This document shows, one piece after another, positions 53,683 to 63,440 of a DNA stretch of 64,000 nt; within the stretch, counting starts at the first letter, position 1, and every line of letters begins with the position of its first letter. The translations under genes and the position numbers were made by a program. Source of the DNA: Blastopirellula sp. J2-11 (GTDB taxonomy: Bacteria; Planctomycetota; Planctomycetia; Pirellulales; Pirellulaceae); the NCBI RefSeq assembly GCF_024584705.1, contig NZ_CP097384.1, positions 558,001 through 622,000 on the forward strand, written 5' to 3'. The notes under the pieces were generated by a model that saw only the letters and a list, made by a program, of their open reading frames with translations, was not told the DNA's origin and did not search any database.

Positions 53683-55452
53683 TTACTTAGGGGAGATCGC
53701 AGGTGGATTCGGGGAACTGTCGGTCGATGGTCTCGCCTGCAGAACGTTTTGCAGACTGAAATCGATCAGCAAGCGATCAATCCAAAGTTTGTCTTGCGGT
53801 TCGGTGTCTTTCCCCATCCGGAATCCCAGCGTGGATAGCGACGCCGCGCCTTGTTCTGGAGGAAGTTTGACCTGGAGATCGGGCGGACCGATCGATTCCA
53901 CGTCAGGATTAATCCACAACTCCAGGTGGTTGAATTTGCCCTTGCTCGACTTGCGAACGCGTCCCACGAGAAAGAAGCGAACATCGTTCCCCATTACCGG
54001 ACGACCATCTTGATGGTCCAACTTGGCTCGAGCAAAGTATTCGCCGAAACGTATTCCCGCATTCGGTTTCGCCGAGTGGCTAACTCCCACATCCAGAGAA
54101 TTGTCGAACCAGAGTGCGAAGAAATCGTTCGGATCGAGTCCCTGATATCGGCCGAGAAAACTGAAGTAAAAATCTTGGGCAATTCGTCCCGGCAGGCGCG
54201 TTTCCAGGCGATTGCAGAGCGAGGGAAACGCGGGATCACGGCCATCCATTTCAATCACGTAAGGATCGCCTGAGATAGACTGCCAGCGCAGTGGGGTATC
54301 CAAGAGCGTAACGCGTGCAAATTTTCCGTCGACAATCCAAGGGTGGAGTCCCTCTCGTCCCGAATCGGCGTGCTGAAAGGGGGAAAAGTCTTCCGCCAAC
54401 CAGGCCTGCGAGAAATTCGACGGCTGATCGGAAGCCGAGGAAGCGCCTAAGCGTGACAGCGCTTCCGAAAGCGGCATCGATTGAATGGCCGGAGGATACT
54501 GGCCGGTGCGCACCAGCTGAAGCTGCTCCAGCGAAGGCAAGGAAACAACGTCACTGGAATCGACGCTCGCCAGGTGAATATCAGTAAAGTCGGCAGGAGA
54601 CTGAGAGTAATGGGATCTGACTTTGGAACTCAGCAGCAATGATTCTTCGGCCTCGGGAGCTTTGCGAGAACGTACGGTGACTTCCCCTTCGTACACCTGG
54701 ACCTTGGCTTGTCCGGTAGCATCGACTTCGGCCCCAAACTTCGTCCCGAGATCGACGATCTTCATGTCTGGCGTCAGAACGGTGAATCCCCGTGCATCTT
54801 CCGGAACGACCGCGGCCAGCTTGCCTCGATGTAGAACCGCTTTCCAGGCGGAACGGAGTTCCAGGATAGCCGGCCCTTTCAAGGTAACCCCAGCTCCACA
54901 TTCGAAGGCGAGTCGCACGAGTCCCGAATCTAAGGCGAGACGCTCTCCCTCTCGAAAGGACATGCCATACTTCAACTCGCCAATCGAATTGGCCCAGACG
55001 GCATCTTCGCTATCGATCAGCATAGCCACGACGGCCGGTTGCTGAGGTCCCGACACAAGGAGAGGAGCCGCGGTTTTCTTGTCCCTCGTTGGCCACAGGA
55101 ATACTGCGCAGAAAGCAACGGCCAGCAATACTGCAATCGAAGCGACTGCTCCATACCAGCTTCGGAATTCGCGCTTCACCGAAACTAGCGTTTGACTTGG
55201 CGCCAATTCAACGGGCGCTTCCAAAGCAAAATCGGGTATCAATTCAGCAGCCGCTTCTGAGCAGTCGGCGTACGTCCACCGTAGGAGCGTGTCGGACAAA
55301 ATCTGATCGACATACAGCTGGCGAAGTTCGGGCGAACTTGCCACGATTTCCATCAATCGAGCATCTTCACTGGCCGTCAAGTTTTCATTGAACATTTGAA
55401 CGATCAGTTGCTCGAATTCGAGCCGCAATTCGGTTGTAACTTGATCGCTCAT
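53683..55452 (-). CDS. FecR-like signalling protein
   Basis: 589 residues from ATG 55452, overlapping the sigma stop by ATGA. An anti-sigma-type helical N-terminus (FEQLIVQMFNENLTASEDAR) precedes a membrane segment at about 101-119 (GAVASIAVLLAVAFCAVFLW). A FecR beta domain includes GAGVTLKGPAILELRSAW, FTVLTPDMKIVDLGTKFGAE and VQVYEGEVTVRSRKA. A long extracytoplasmic part (from about residue 330) resembles a carbohydrate-binding/LamG-like module. Probable regulator of the sigma factor cotranscribed with it. It repeats the organisation of 18248-20666. Confidence 0.87.
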   Translation of the reverse strand: MSDQVTTELRLEFEQLIVQMFNENLTASEDARLMEIVASSPELRQLYVDQILSDTLLRWTYADCSEAAAELIPDFALEAPVELAPSQTLVSVKREFRSWYGAVASIAVLLAVAFCAVFLWPTRDKKTAAPLLVSGPQQPAVVAMLIDSEDAVWANSIGELKYGMSFREGERLALDSGLVRLAFECGAGVTLKGPAILELRSAWKAVLHRGKLAAVVPEDARGFTVLTPDMKIVDLGTKFGAEVDATGQAKVQVYEGEVTVRSRKAPEAEESLLLSSKVRSHYSQSPADFTDIHLASVDSSDVVSLPSLEQLQLVRTGQYPPAIQSMPLSEALSRLGASSASDQPSNFSQAWLAEDFSPFQHADSGREGLHPWIVDGKFARVTLLDTPLRWQSISGDPYVIEMDGRDPAFPSLCNRLETRLPGRIAQDFYFSFLGRYQGLDPNDFFALWFDNSLDVGVSHSAKPNAGIRFGEYFARAKLDHQDGRPVMGNDVRFFLVGRVRKSSKGKFNHLELWINPDVESIGPPDLQVKLPPEQGAASLSTLGFRMGKDTEPQDKLWIDRLLIDFSLQNVLQARPSTDSSPNPPAISPK

Positions 55453-56069
55453 TGCGCCGCCCCCGCACTCAAGGCGCGTTCGACACATTCTTTCAGCGAC
55501 TTTCGCAACCGATAGAGCGTCATCGCAACTGCCTGAGGCTGACGTCCCAAGCGTTTCGCCAACTCGTTGACCGAGACGTTATGCTGATATCGTGATTGCA
55601 GGATCGACTGCTGAGATGATGGCAACTTGGCGACGCAGTTGCGCAACTCTTCCGCTCGCTGGTCAAGTTGGTTCAGTTGCATCGTGGCTCGATTGGCTAG
55701 ATCTTCAATGACATTCTCACTTAAAGAGATCAGCGATTTCCGCCCCTTGGATTTGAGAAACGCCAGCGTCTGCAATTGGGCGATCCGACAGGCCCAGCTT
55801 GCGAATGGTCGCTCTGGGTCATATTCCTCCCGCTTTCGCCACAGAACCAGATTGGTCTCTTGCAGCACATCATCCACGTCCGCCGGCGACCTGAGAAAAG
55901 TCCTCAGAAAAGCGGTCAGCGGAAGCTGATGTCGCGCCATCGTCGTGACGAATTCCTCGTCCAACTCATTCCTTGTCGGTGCGAGTGGCGGTTGGAATCC
56001 AGGCCTGGATTCCGTCAATCGCTGGTCGTCATGGTCGGTAATGATGAATACTCCAGCTTCTAATGACAA
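55449..56069 (-). CDS. ECF-type RNA polymerase sigma factor
   Basis: 206 residues if started at TTG 56069. The N-terminal ~35 residues are unsupported and no good ribosome site or ATG is seen, the next ATG (residue 44) being inside region 2. Region 2: EEFVTTMARHQLPLTAFLRT, DVDDVLQETNLVLWRKRE and FASWACRIAQLQTLAFLKS. Region 4: LPSSQQSILQSRYQHNVSV with the helix-turn-helix RLGRQPQAVAMTLYRLRKS. Controls the downstream FecR / DUF1549-1553 / DUF1501 / DUF1559 / lipoprotein genes in all likelihood. Confidence 0.85.
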   Translation of the reverse strand: MSLEAGVFIITDHDDQRLTESRPGFQPPLAPTRNELDEEFVTTMARHQLPLTAFLRTFLRSPADVDDVLQETNLVLWRKREEYDPERPFASWACRIAQLQTLAFLKSKGRKSLISLSENVIEDLANRATMQLNQLDQRAEELRNCVAKLPSSQQSILQSRYQHNVSVNELAKRLGRQPQAVAMTLYRLRKSLKECVERALSAGAAQ

Positions 56070-56564
56070 AACGGGCGTAGCAGCGCCTAGGACCGTGTAA
56101 TCAATTCGAATCCCCCGCTAATCACAAAAGTCGCTATTGGGAGTTAGCTAAAATTCACGATTCATAACGAGAAAATGTCAGCAATTCTCGTTTTTCTCTA
56201 GATTACTAAGCGGTCACCGGAATTTGTAAGCGCAATATCGAGACGAATGTCGGATGCGAGTCGTCGATATGCCTACAAATTCATCGCGGATTCTACGCGC
56301 TGCTTTGGAGTTGCGTTTCGATCAGCAATGTGCCGCAAAAGCAGTTGGAGAACTGTGCGTTTCGTGAAATACGACCAGAAGGAATTCGTCGCTCTGGGCT
56401 TGTAAATGCGGTATAACCATCGTCCGTCCTAACTAGTTTGAATGGGTGACAAACTCTCTTTTTCTGCCTTCTCCAGATCGCGCGGCGACGTATTGTCAAA
56501 ACTTTCCGTCTTCTCCGTTTCGAATCCCTTCTTCTCAACCAGCCGGGCTCACTCGTAAGCGTCT
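56070..56564. other. Intergenic region of about 500 bp with a small hairpin
   Basis: Divergent space between the sigma gene and the SWIM gene. A stem ACGAGAA / TTCTCGT (56167-56173 with 56185-56191) followed by a run of Ts is a weak terminator candidate on the plus strand, with no gene known to end there. The rest, including a low-quality 81-codon minus frame, is unassigned. Confidence 0.4.
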
Positions 56565-57929
56565 ATGTCCGCACTAGCTCTCGATTACACCTATAACTAC
56601 TTGCAACCTTCACGGCTTGATCCTGCTGCGCAGTTGTTACAGCTCGCGACGTACTCTGCTGGCGACGATCCGCATCCCTGTTTCTTTCGCGGCAAGCTGG
56701 TGCGGCCGAAACGCGTGGCCGAGATGCTGCGTAAGCTGATGCAGGTTGTCCAGACGCGTTACCATATTCCCGCGGCCATGCTGCAGCGGATTGTCATGCT
56801 GTCGGATCCGATTGTCACCAGCAGTGATGATCGACTTCGTTTTGAAGGGTTTTCCAGCTGCTGTGGCGTCTATGCCCGGATTGACTTGCATCCCCGTGCG
56901 GTCGACGGCGAGATGTTCGGCCGCGGTACGACGAACGTTGATTTCAACGAACCGATGCTCGCGGCGCTCGCGATGGTGCGTGAAGGTGATGATATTTCAC
57001 TGTTTGTCGGCGCGGATCGCGTTGAACTGGCGAAGAACGACCAGACCGTCGTCGAGAAGAAAGTCCAACTTCCCTATCGCTGGCTGCGAGGGCTCGTCGA
57101 AGTCCAAGCCTGTCAAAGTCGGATGCAGTTGGTTCACCAGGTAAGCGGCGTCGAGGCCCGGCGGTTTTTTCGATCATTGCCACGATCGAGCACCAGTCGC
57201 CGTGAAATGTTTGTGACGACGACCGGCGGCGGTTTGCGATTGACGCAACGCGAAACGGCGAAGTCGGTTCGCGTTGGCGGACTACAGCGTCTGCGCGTGC
57301 TCGAAGATTTGACGACGCAGGCGAAACAACTGCGGATCTATGGAGACGAAGTAACAGGTGCATCGGGCTGGGAGCTGGTTTTTGACGATTCGCGATTTCA
57401 CCTGGTCATCAGCCCTGAAGTATGGCGAGGCTTTTCGGGGGAAGGTCAGGCATTGGATGCGCTTGCGCAGAGTGATAAAGATGACGCTCTGATGAAGGTC
57501 GAGTCGCAACTGCACTGGGATGCAGTCGTGGATGAAGAGAGCCTGGTGACGCAACTTGGGCTAACGCCGCAGGCAGTGCGACAGGCGTTGGTTGTATTGG
57601 GCACGCGTGGCCGAGTCGGTTTTGATCTCGGCGCATCCTCTTACTTTCAACGCGAGTTGCCGTTTCGCTTGGACGAAGTCGAAAAGTTGCAGCCGCGTCT
57701 GGTCAACGCCAGAAAACTGATTGCCGAGGGGAAAGTTCGGCTTGGCGCGAAGAACGGCGCTGCGGTCGAAGTCTTCGTTCAAAGTGGTCAAGTAGAGCAT
57801 CGCGTTCGCTTGTCGGCGGACGGCGCCAAGTGTACTTGTCCCTGGTATTCCAAGCACGCGTCGAGTCGCGGGCCTTGCAAACACATTTTGGCGGCCAGCG
57901 TTTATTGGGAAGAGAGGAGCGATGAGTAA
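56565..57929 (+). CDS. SWIM zinc-finger domain protein
   Basis: 454 residues. The SWIM zinc-finger CxCx12CxH lies at the C-terminus: C423, C425, C438, H440 in KCTCPWY and RGPCKHIL. The rest (about 1-400) has no family I can name by eye. It contains segments of mixed alpha/beta character such as FEGFSSCCGVYARID and VVVLGTRGRVGFDLGASSYF, without a nuclease or helicase motif. SWIM domains bind DNA or protein. The stop codon overlaps the start of the 1001-codon gene by 8 bases, so translation is coupled and the products probably act together. Confidence 0.85.
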   Translation: MSALALDYTYNYLQPSRLDPAAQLLQLATYSAGDDPHPCFFRGKLVRPKRVAEMLRKLMQVVQTRYHIPAAMLQRIVMLSDPIVTSSDDRLRFEGFSSCCGVYARIDLHPRAVDGEMFGRGTTNVDFNEPMLAALAMVREGDDISLFVGADRVELAKNDQTVVEKKVQLPYRWLRGLVEVQACQSRMQLVHQVSGVEARRFFRSLPRSSTSRREMFVTTTGGGLRLTQRETAKSVRVGGLQRLRVLEDLTTQAKQLRIYGDEVTGASGWELVFDDSRFHLVISPEVWRGFSGEGQALDALAQSDKDDALMKVESQLHWDAVVDEESLVTQLGLTPQAVRQALVVLGTRGRVGFDLGASSYFQRELPFRLDEVEKLQPRLVNARKLIAEGKVRLGAKNGAAVEVFVQSGQVEHRVRLSADGAKCTCPWYSKHASSRGPCKHILAASVYWEERSDE

Positions 57930-60927
57930 GCAACCGCTGGAAGACATTTTGAAGTCGGGCGATCTCGGCAAGTGTCGCGACTTTTTTCTGGGAATGCCAG
58001 AGCAAGAGCGGCGACGCTTGGCGCCGAAATGCATTGATTGGTTGCGCAAGTCGTTCGACTCGCGCACTTTCGATGCCGAGACCCGCACTTACAACTATCG
58101 AGATCACATGCCAACCGAGACCATCGCGGTAGCGGTGTTCTCTACCGGGACGGCGGCGGAGCTGAAAAAACTGGGTTGGCAGGCGCGCATCAGCGAGGAC
58201 CTGATGTACGAAATCTTCGTCGATCGACGACCTGACTGGATTGTCCAGTGGGTGCAGCAGCAGTTAGACGCAGAACGTTATTGGGGGCATTGGCGACTAA
58301 TCCGCCGGCTTGTCTTGTCAGGACTCTTGGAGAAGCCTGAGCATCCCAACTATTACTTAGGAATGATCGGCGCTCTCAAGGGGCCTCGATTGGCGAGAGA
58401 TTCTGAGCCCTCCTTAGAGGCGAAGTTGCGCAGCGATCCGACCTTGCTGGAGGACGACGTTTGGCGTTTGTTTGAATACGAAGGCGGAGGGGATAACAGT
58501 CTAGCCAACTGCGATAAGGTGAGTCTCGGGGGAAAATGGAGCGATTCGCTGATCGCGTTGGCCGCGACCGGCGATTTGTCTCGCGACCGTCTGTTGACTT
58601 GCTCGCTCGATGCGCTAGAGCGCGATTTCAATCACTATCGGGCGAAGTGGTTCCTTGATTTTCATGACGCTTTACAGCCCACGAAAGAAGAGCAGGCGGC
58701 GTTTGCTCCGCAGTATCTGCACCTACTCGGCGCTTCGGCGCCCAATGTTGTCACCTGGGCCTACAAAAAAGTGGAGCAACTTGCCAAAGCCAAAGCGATC
58801 GATCCCAAGTTGCTGATCGCGAACATTCGACCCGTGCTGCAATCTCGGCAAAAGGGGATTGTCAACAAAGCGTTGAAGCTGCTCGATACGGTCGCCAAGA
58901 AAAGCAAGGTTGAGAAATCCGATCTGGCTTTCGTTGTATTGCCGGCCTTGGGACACGAAATCGCCGAGGTGCAAGCCAATACGCTCGGCCTGATCGAAAC
59001 CTACGGTGACTCGAACAACTCGAAGTTCGTCCGCGAGTTTCAAGAGTACGCGTCGGTGATTGCTCCTTCCGAGCGAAAACGATTCGACGCCTGGTTGGCG
59101 ACGACTGGCGAATCGGTCGAAGTCGCACTTCCTGCCGAGGAATCGGCGGCGCCGGTCGACCTGCAGCAAATCAAAGCGATTGACCCCAAGCTGCGAAAGC
59201 TGTTCGCGATTGACGATTTGCTGGAAAGTCGAAAGCAAGGTACGACCACGATCCCTGCGGTCCGTTTCGATGGAACCGACATTCCTCGTTTGCCGGGACA
59301 GGCCAAGATCGCACCGATAGAAGATCTCGACGAATTGATCGAATCCTGTTCGCGACTGATTGAAGACGCGAAAGATATCGATCATGTGGAGCGCGCCTAC
59401 GACGGGATCTCACGCCTCTGTGATGTGCGACCGGATGATTTTGATAGCCGTGTCGCTCCTTTGCTGCAGCGCGTTGTCAAGCTGCTCAAGAAAGATCGTT
59501 TCCCGTTTGCGGGGATCGGCCCCGGGGATGATCTTTGCGGATTGATCTACGCTTGGTGTACAGGGATCGTGTTAGAAGGGAAGCGGAAAACGTCGAACAG
59601 ACATGCGGTCGTTCAGTACACGTTGGAAGGGGAGGAGCATTCAGCGCTGAGTGGAAATCTGGATAAGCCGATTGGGTTTCTCTCTCGACGTATTTTAGCG
59701 ATCGCCAAACGCGTCGCTGAGCGAAAACCTGCTGCGCTTTGGAGCGCGCCGACGCACCAGGGAGCTTGGATTGATCCCCACGTACTTGTCGAGCGCGTGC
59801 GCGCCAGCGGCAAAAGTGAGCCTGATCTTTACGATGTGATCCTCGCATTGTTACGGCTTGCCCCCGATGATCGCAAAGGAGCGCTGGCTCAACTAAAGAG
59901 CAATTCCTCGGAGCTTACCCAGGCCGTCCGTTACGCATTGGGAGCCCCCAAAGTTGCGATCGGCGAGACGGCGCCGCTGTGGTTCGCAGCGGCCCGTTGT
60001 CGTGCGCCCTGGAACAACGACGTTCAAGTCGCTGCGGCGTTTCCCGATCAAGGTCCCGATACGGCGCAGGCGGCGAAGCATGAGTTGATCATTGAGAAGA
60101 CTCGATCCAAAAGATTGCGGATCGGGCTTCAGTCCCTTCCACCGGCGCCCAAAAAGCTTGACCCGTATTGCGTCACCGCTTGTTATCGGGCCATCAATGG
60201 AACCTTGGATCACTGTCGGTTTGAGTTGGGTGGAGCAGGGGGGCGCAGTAGCGACGCAGTTGCTTGGACGGCGTCGATTTGGCCTCAGGCCCGCGAATCG
60301 TACTTCGCCGTCGCCGCCTTCGATTTGGCCGAAAACCTGGATTGGTGGGGCGCAGAATGGCAGAACAAGACATTTCTAGAGCCGCTGTTCGAGCCGACCA
60401 CGCCGCTGCGCGAGATGGGACTGCTGCTGCTGGCGATCGGCCTGGGCGCTAAAGATCCCGGCGAGCATGGCCTGGCGACCGACGTCACGATTGCGACGAT
60501 TGAAGATGGACGACTAGGCAGCGACAATCTCGGCCAAATCCTGCACCAACTATTGCCCACGGGCTTAGTGAAGCCGGTGCGTTGGGCCAAGACCTTGGCC
60601 GAAGCGGCGCGGATTTCAACCGTTCACGCAGCCGTGATCCAACAATCGCTGCAGCAAGCGCTTTCGATCGATGAGAAGTCGCTCCCACGAGATTGGGCCA
60701 AACTGCTGGAACTGCTGCTGCAACTTTCGATCGACCTGGAGCAATCGATCTCGCACCCCGGATGTCTGGAGCTTTTAAGAAGTTTAAAAGGATCTGGCAA
60801 AGGGCCCAAGATCGCCAAATTGCTCCTGCAAAGAACCGCATCGCCTGAGTCCTCTCAGCGGATTATCGATCTTGCACTTCAACATCGGATTCATACTTTA
60901 GAAGCAAGGATGGCCAAAGCGGTTTGA
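57922..60927 (+). CDS. Large protein of unknown function paired with SWIM protein (DUF6493-like)
   Basis: 1001 residues from ATG 57922. I do not recognise a catalytic motif. The whole length is rich in helical repeats suggesting HEAT-like or TPR-like scaffolding: RQKGIVNKALKLLDTVAKK, EIAEVQANTLGLIETYGD, DALERDFNHYRAKWFLDFH. It has no signal peptide or membrane span, so it is probably cytosolic. The N-terminal pattern (FFLGMPEQERRRLAPKCIDWL) and its position 3' of a SWIM gene resemble the DUF6493 family. That assignment is from memory and unchecked. E. coli also places a SWIM gene beside a large DUF-type gene in its yeh locus, but homology is not claimed. Confidence 0.75.
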   Translation: MSKQPLEDILKSGDLGKCRDFFLGMPEQERRRLAPKCIDWLRKSFDSRTFDAETRTYNYRDHMPTETIAVAVFSTGTAAELKKLGWQARISEDLMYEIFVDRRPDWIVQWVQQQLDAERYWGHWRLIRRLVLSGLLEKPEHPNYYLGMIGALKGPRLARDSEPSLEAKLRSDPTLLEDDVWRLFEYEGGGDNSLANCDKVSLGGKWSDSLIALAATGDLSRDRLLTCSLDALERDFNHYRAKWFLDFHDALQPTKEEQAAFAPQYLHLLGASAPNVVTWAYKKVEQLAKAKAIDPKLLIANIRPVLQSRQKGIVNKALKLLDTVAKKSKVEKSDLAFVVLPALGHEIAEVQANTLGLIETYGDSNNSKFVREFQEYASVIAPSERKRFDAWLATTGESVEVALPAEESAAPVDLQQIKAIDPKLRKLFAIDDLLESRKQGTTTIPAVRFDGTDIPRLPGQAKIAPIEDLDELIESCSRLIEDAKDIDHVERAYDGISRLCDVRPDDFDSRVAPLLQRVVKLLKKDRFPFAGIGPGDDLCGLIYAWCTGIVLEGKRKTSNRHAVVQYTLEGEEHSALSGNLDKPIGFLSRRILAIAKRVAERKPAALWSAPTHQGAWIDPHVLVERVRASGKSEPDLYDVILALLRLAPDDRKGALAQLKSNSSELTQAVRYALGAPKVAIGETAPLWFAAARCRAPWNNDVQVAAAFPDQGPDTAQAAKHELIIEKTRSKRLRIGLQSLPPAPKKLDPYCVTACYRAINGTLDHCRFELGGAGGRSSDAVAWTASIWPQARESYFAVAAFDLAENLDWWGAEWQNKTFLEPLFEPTTPLREMGLLLLAIGLGAKDPGEHGLATDVTIATIEDGRLGSDNLGQILHQLLPTGLVKPVRWAKTLAEAARISTVHAAVIQQSLQQALSIDEKSLPRDWAKLLELLLQLSIDLEQSISHPGCLELLRSLKGSGKGPKIAKLLLQRTASPESSQRIIDLALQHRIHTLEARMAKAV

Positions 60928-61047
60928 AGAGACGGCAAGGCAATTCCCTTCGTAGTCTGAAACGCCAGTTCTGAATTTTTTGGAATTGCGCTAGTGCAGC
61001 GATTCCGAGGGCGTAGACATGATGATTCTCTCTTTGCATGAAACGTG

Positions 61048-61092
61048 AACTGCCGAACTCCCCTTGGTCGGATCCAAGAGGAGCCGGCAGTT
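61048..61092 (-). terminator. Long hairpin after the alpha/beta hydrolase
   Basis: AACTGCCG (61048-61055) pairs with CGGCAGTT (61085-61092), with further pairing CTCC/GGAG and CTTGG/CCAAG inside. The gene stop is 8 nt upstream of it. There is little U-run after it on the minus strand, so it may end the operon or protect its 3' end. Confidence 0.6.
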
Positions 61093-61099
61093 GGATCGG

Positions 61100-62065
61100 C
61101 TACTTGGTAACGTGCTTGCCTAGGAAGTTTCGCATCAGCGTAGCGATCTCGGCGCCGTTCGATTCTAGAGCGAAGTGCCCAGCGTCGAGCAGGTGGAACT
61201 CCAGCGTCTTCAGGTCTCGCTTGTAAGGCTCCGCACCTGCGGCCGGGAAAATCAAATCGTTCTTGCCCCACGCGATCAGCATGGGAGGCTGATGCTTGCG
61301 GAAATATTCTTGCCACTTTGGATAGAGCGGCGGGTTGCTGCCGTAGCTGAGAAACATGTCAAGTTGAATCTCGTTGTTGCCGGGACGATCCAGCAGAAAC
61401 TGATCTTCCGCCGGTCCGTCAGGACTGACGAGCTCTGGGTTTTTCACACCATGCACGTACTGCCACTTGGTGGCGTCGTAAGTAAGCAGTTTGCGCAGCG
61501 AGTCTCGCTTCTCTTGGCTCGTCGGCTGGTTCCAGTAGGCTTTGACCGGCTGCCAGAAATCGTTGTCGAGACCTTCGTCATAGGCGTTGCCGTTTTGTAC
61601 GACGATGGCCGTGATTCGCTCGGGGTGCTGCGACGCCAGACGAAACCCGATCGGAGCGCCATAGTCCTGCACATACAACGCGTAGTTCGTCAGGCCGACT
61701 TGTTCCGTGAATTTATCGATCACTTGCGCCAGGTGATCGAAGGTGTAGGAAAACTTGTCATGCGACGGCATCGAACTATGACCGTAGCCGGGATAGTCGG
61801 GCGCAATCACATGATACTTGTCGGCCAACGCGGGGATTAAATTACGAAACATCTGCGAACTGGTGGGGAAACCATGGAGCAACAAGATCGCGGGAGCGTC
61901 CTTGGGGCCGGCTTCTCGGTAAAAAATATCGAGATCGCCGACCTTAGCCGTTTTGTATTTCACGACGGACGATTGCTGCGCGAGCGCAGAACCGGGAAGG
62001 CCTAAGGCCAATGATGTCAGCATCGCGAGAGCGAACGCTAGATTCCATTTCGTTCTATGTGTCAT
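61100..62065 (-). CDS. Exported alpha/beta hydrolase (epoxide hydrolase/haloalkane dehalogenase-like)
   Basis: 321 residues, ATG 62065. Signal peptide of about 29 residues ([18 protein letters not shown]). Catalytic triad by position: nucleophile D134 in VQDYGAPIG, acid D270 in AWGKNDLIF and base H297 in DAGHFALE. The oxyanion region is [13 protein letters not shown]. An aspartate nucleophile at QDYG indicates the epoxide-hydrolase/haloalkane-dehalogenase branch rather than an esterase. Substrate unknown. Last gene of a minus-strand run that also includes AhpD-like, DUF417 and DUF1348 genes. Confidence 0.9.
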   Translation of the reverse strand: MTHRTKWNLAFALAMLTSLALGLPGSALAQQSSVVKYKTAKVGDLDIFYREAGPKDAPAILLLHGFPTSSQMFRNLIPALADKYHVIAPDYPGYGHSSMPSHDKFSYTFDHLAQVIDKFTEQVGLTNYALYVQDYGAPIGFRLASQHPERITAIVVQNGNAYDEGLDNDFWQPVKAYWNQPTSQEKRDSLRKLLTYDATKWQYVHGVKNPELVSPDGPAEDQFLLDRPGNNEIQLDMFLSYGSNPPLYPKWQEYFRKHQPPMLIAWGKNDLIFPAAGAEPYKRDLKTLEFHLLDAGHFALESNGAEIATLMRNFLGKHVTK

Positions 62066-62184
62066 TTTTTATTACTCCAGGAAAGTTGGTGGAAGGTCGT
62101 GACTTGAACTTGAGCTTTTGAGTCGATTGAAGACGACTTCAAAGCACTTGGCGATGAAACTTTGGAAAGCAAAGCAGTGAGTTC

Positions 62185-62673
62185 CTATTGGATCTCTGAA
62201 ATGCCTGGATGATCCGCAGGCCGCGGACCTGGCGCCGGCCAGAAGAACTTGCGGTCAGATTTGTGAATCGGCACGTCGTTGATGCTGGCTTCGCGGCGTC
62301 GCATCAATCCCTGCTCGTCAAACTCCCACAGCTCGTTGCCGTAGCTACGGAACCAATTGTCTGCCGCGTCATGCCATTCGTATTGAAAGCGGACCGCGAT
62401 GCGATTGTCGGTGAACGCCCACAGCGATTTCGTTAGCCGATAGTCGAGCTCGCGGTCCCATTTGCCGGTGAGGAACTTGACGATCGCATCACGTCCAATG
62501 ATAAACTCGCTGCGGTTTCGCCAGACCGAGTCTTCGGTGTAGGCCAACGCGACACGATGGGGATCTCGCGAGTTCCAGCCATCTTCCGCCATGCGAACTT
62601 TTTGGATTGCGGTCTCCAGCGTGAACGGCGGCGCGATCACGATGGGACGAGTCGAAGCAAGATTGGTGGTCAT
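62185..62673 (-). CDS. DUF1348 / SnoaL-like (NTF2-fold) protein
   Basis: 162 residues. NTF2-like fold: [56 protein letters not shown], and WRFRYE-type segments seen as [19 protein letters not shown]. Family DUF1348 is small, cytosolic and without an assigned reaction. The NTF2 cavity suggests binding or modifying a small hydrophobic ligand. Operon partner of the hydrolase (about 120 bp). Confidence 0.88.
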   Translation of the reverse strand: MTTNLASTRPIVIAPPFTLETAIQKVRMAEDGWNSRDPHRVALAYTEDSVWRNRSEFIIGRDAIVKFLTGKWDRELDYRLTKSLWAFTDNRIAVRFQYEWHDAADNWFRSYGNELWEFDEQGLMRRREASINDVPIHKSDRKFFWPAPGPRPADHPGISEIQ

Positions 62674-62714
62674 TTTCTAACTCCTAATTTGCGGTGAGAG
62701 ATTGCGTTGTGCGA

Positions 62715-63338
62715 TCATTGAGCGATCGCGCGTTGTTGCGATTCTGAATTGGTCGCCATCGTGATCGGATCGGCTTGCCGTAGGTAGGTCTTGGCTGCGT
62801 CGGCCATCGTGACCAGCGCGGCGCCTGCCATGATTGCGTCTTTCACTACCAAGCACCCTGCGCCGGACAAAAGTGGAAACCCGTGTTCTGGACTCCCGTG
62901 CGCCGGCACCCAGCACTCTGGCGTCGTGATTAAAAATGACAACGTCACCAGCGACATGCCGAAGACCAGAAAGCTGCCGACCGCCGAAACCTGGGGAAGC
63001 CAAGGGTAAGTTGCGATCAGCAAGCCCAGGCAAACGATGACGGAGCCGAGGCCGTAAGCGAATAAATAGGCGCCATTTTGTTGATGCCACTGTTGATTGG
63101 TTGGCGATAGTTCCCCTTCTCGGTTCCGATGCAGCCGGTATTCCCCTTCAGGCTGTTGATAGAAGAAGCTCATCAGGGGACTGTTGGCGACAAAAGGAAC
63201 GATTCCTTCATCTTCATAGCGGAACGCTTTGAGGCCGCCGATCCAAACCAGGACGATTACCAGTCCGATCCGAGTTAGGTTCATGCCGACGCGATCGAAC
63301 TTTGCGGCCCCAACAAAAAGTGTCTTCATTCGGTTCAT
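62715..63338 (-). CDS. DUF417 (YkgB-like) membrane protein
   Basis: 207 residues. Four hydrophobic spans: LTRIGLVIVLVWIGGLKAF, LFAYGLGSVIVCLGLLIAT, FLVFGMSLVTLSFLI and DAIMAGAALVTM. The hallmark KAFRYEDEGIVPFVANSPL identifies DUF417, the inner-membrane family of E. coli YkgB and RclC, which is linked to reactive-chlorine and redox stress in some bacteria. The flanking AhpD-like gene fits such a role. Direct function unproven. Confidence 0.9.
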   Translation of the reverse strand: MNRMKTLFVGAAKFDRVGMNLTRIGLVIVLVWIGGLKAFRYEDEGIVPFVANSPLMSFFYQQPEGEYRLHRNREGELSPTNQQWHQQNGAYLFAYGLGSVIVCLGLLIATYPWLPQVSAVGSFLVFGMSLVTLSFLITTPECWVPAHGSPEHGFPLLSGAGCLVVKDAIMAGAALVTMADAAKTYLRQADPITMATNSESQQRAIAQ

Positions 63339-63440
63339 GGATAGTCTCTTTAATTACCATTTCTAAGCGAACGGACATGACTCGCAGGAGTGAGCCGCAC
63401 ATGATGCGGCCATAACTCCTTCGCGAGCACGCTAAATCTG

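Noticed and set aside
44446-60927. Link of the SWIM pair with the MoxR/VWA genes into one conflict system
   Set aside because: The MoxR/VWA genes form a standard Bat operon more than 11 kb away with unrelated genes between.
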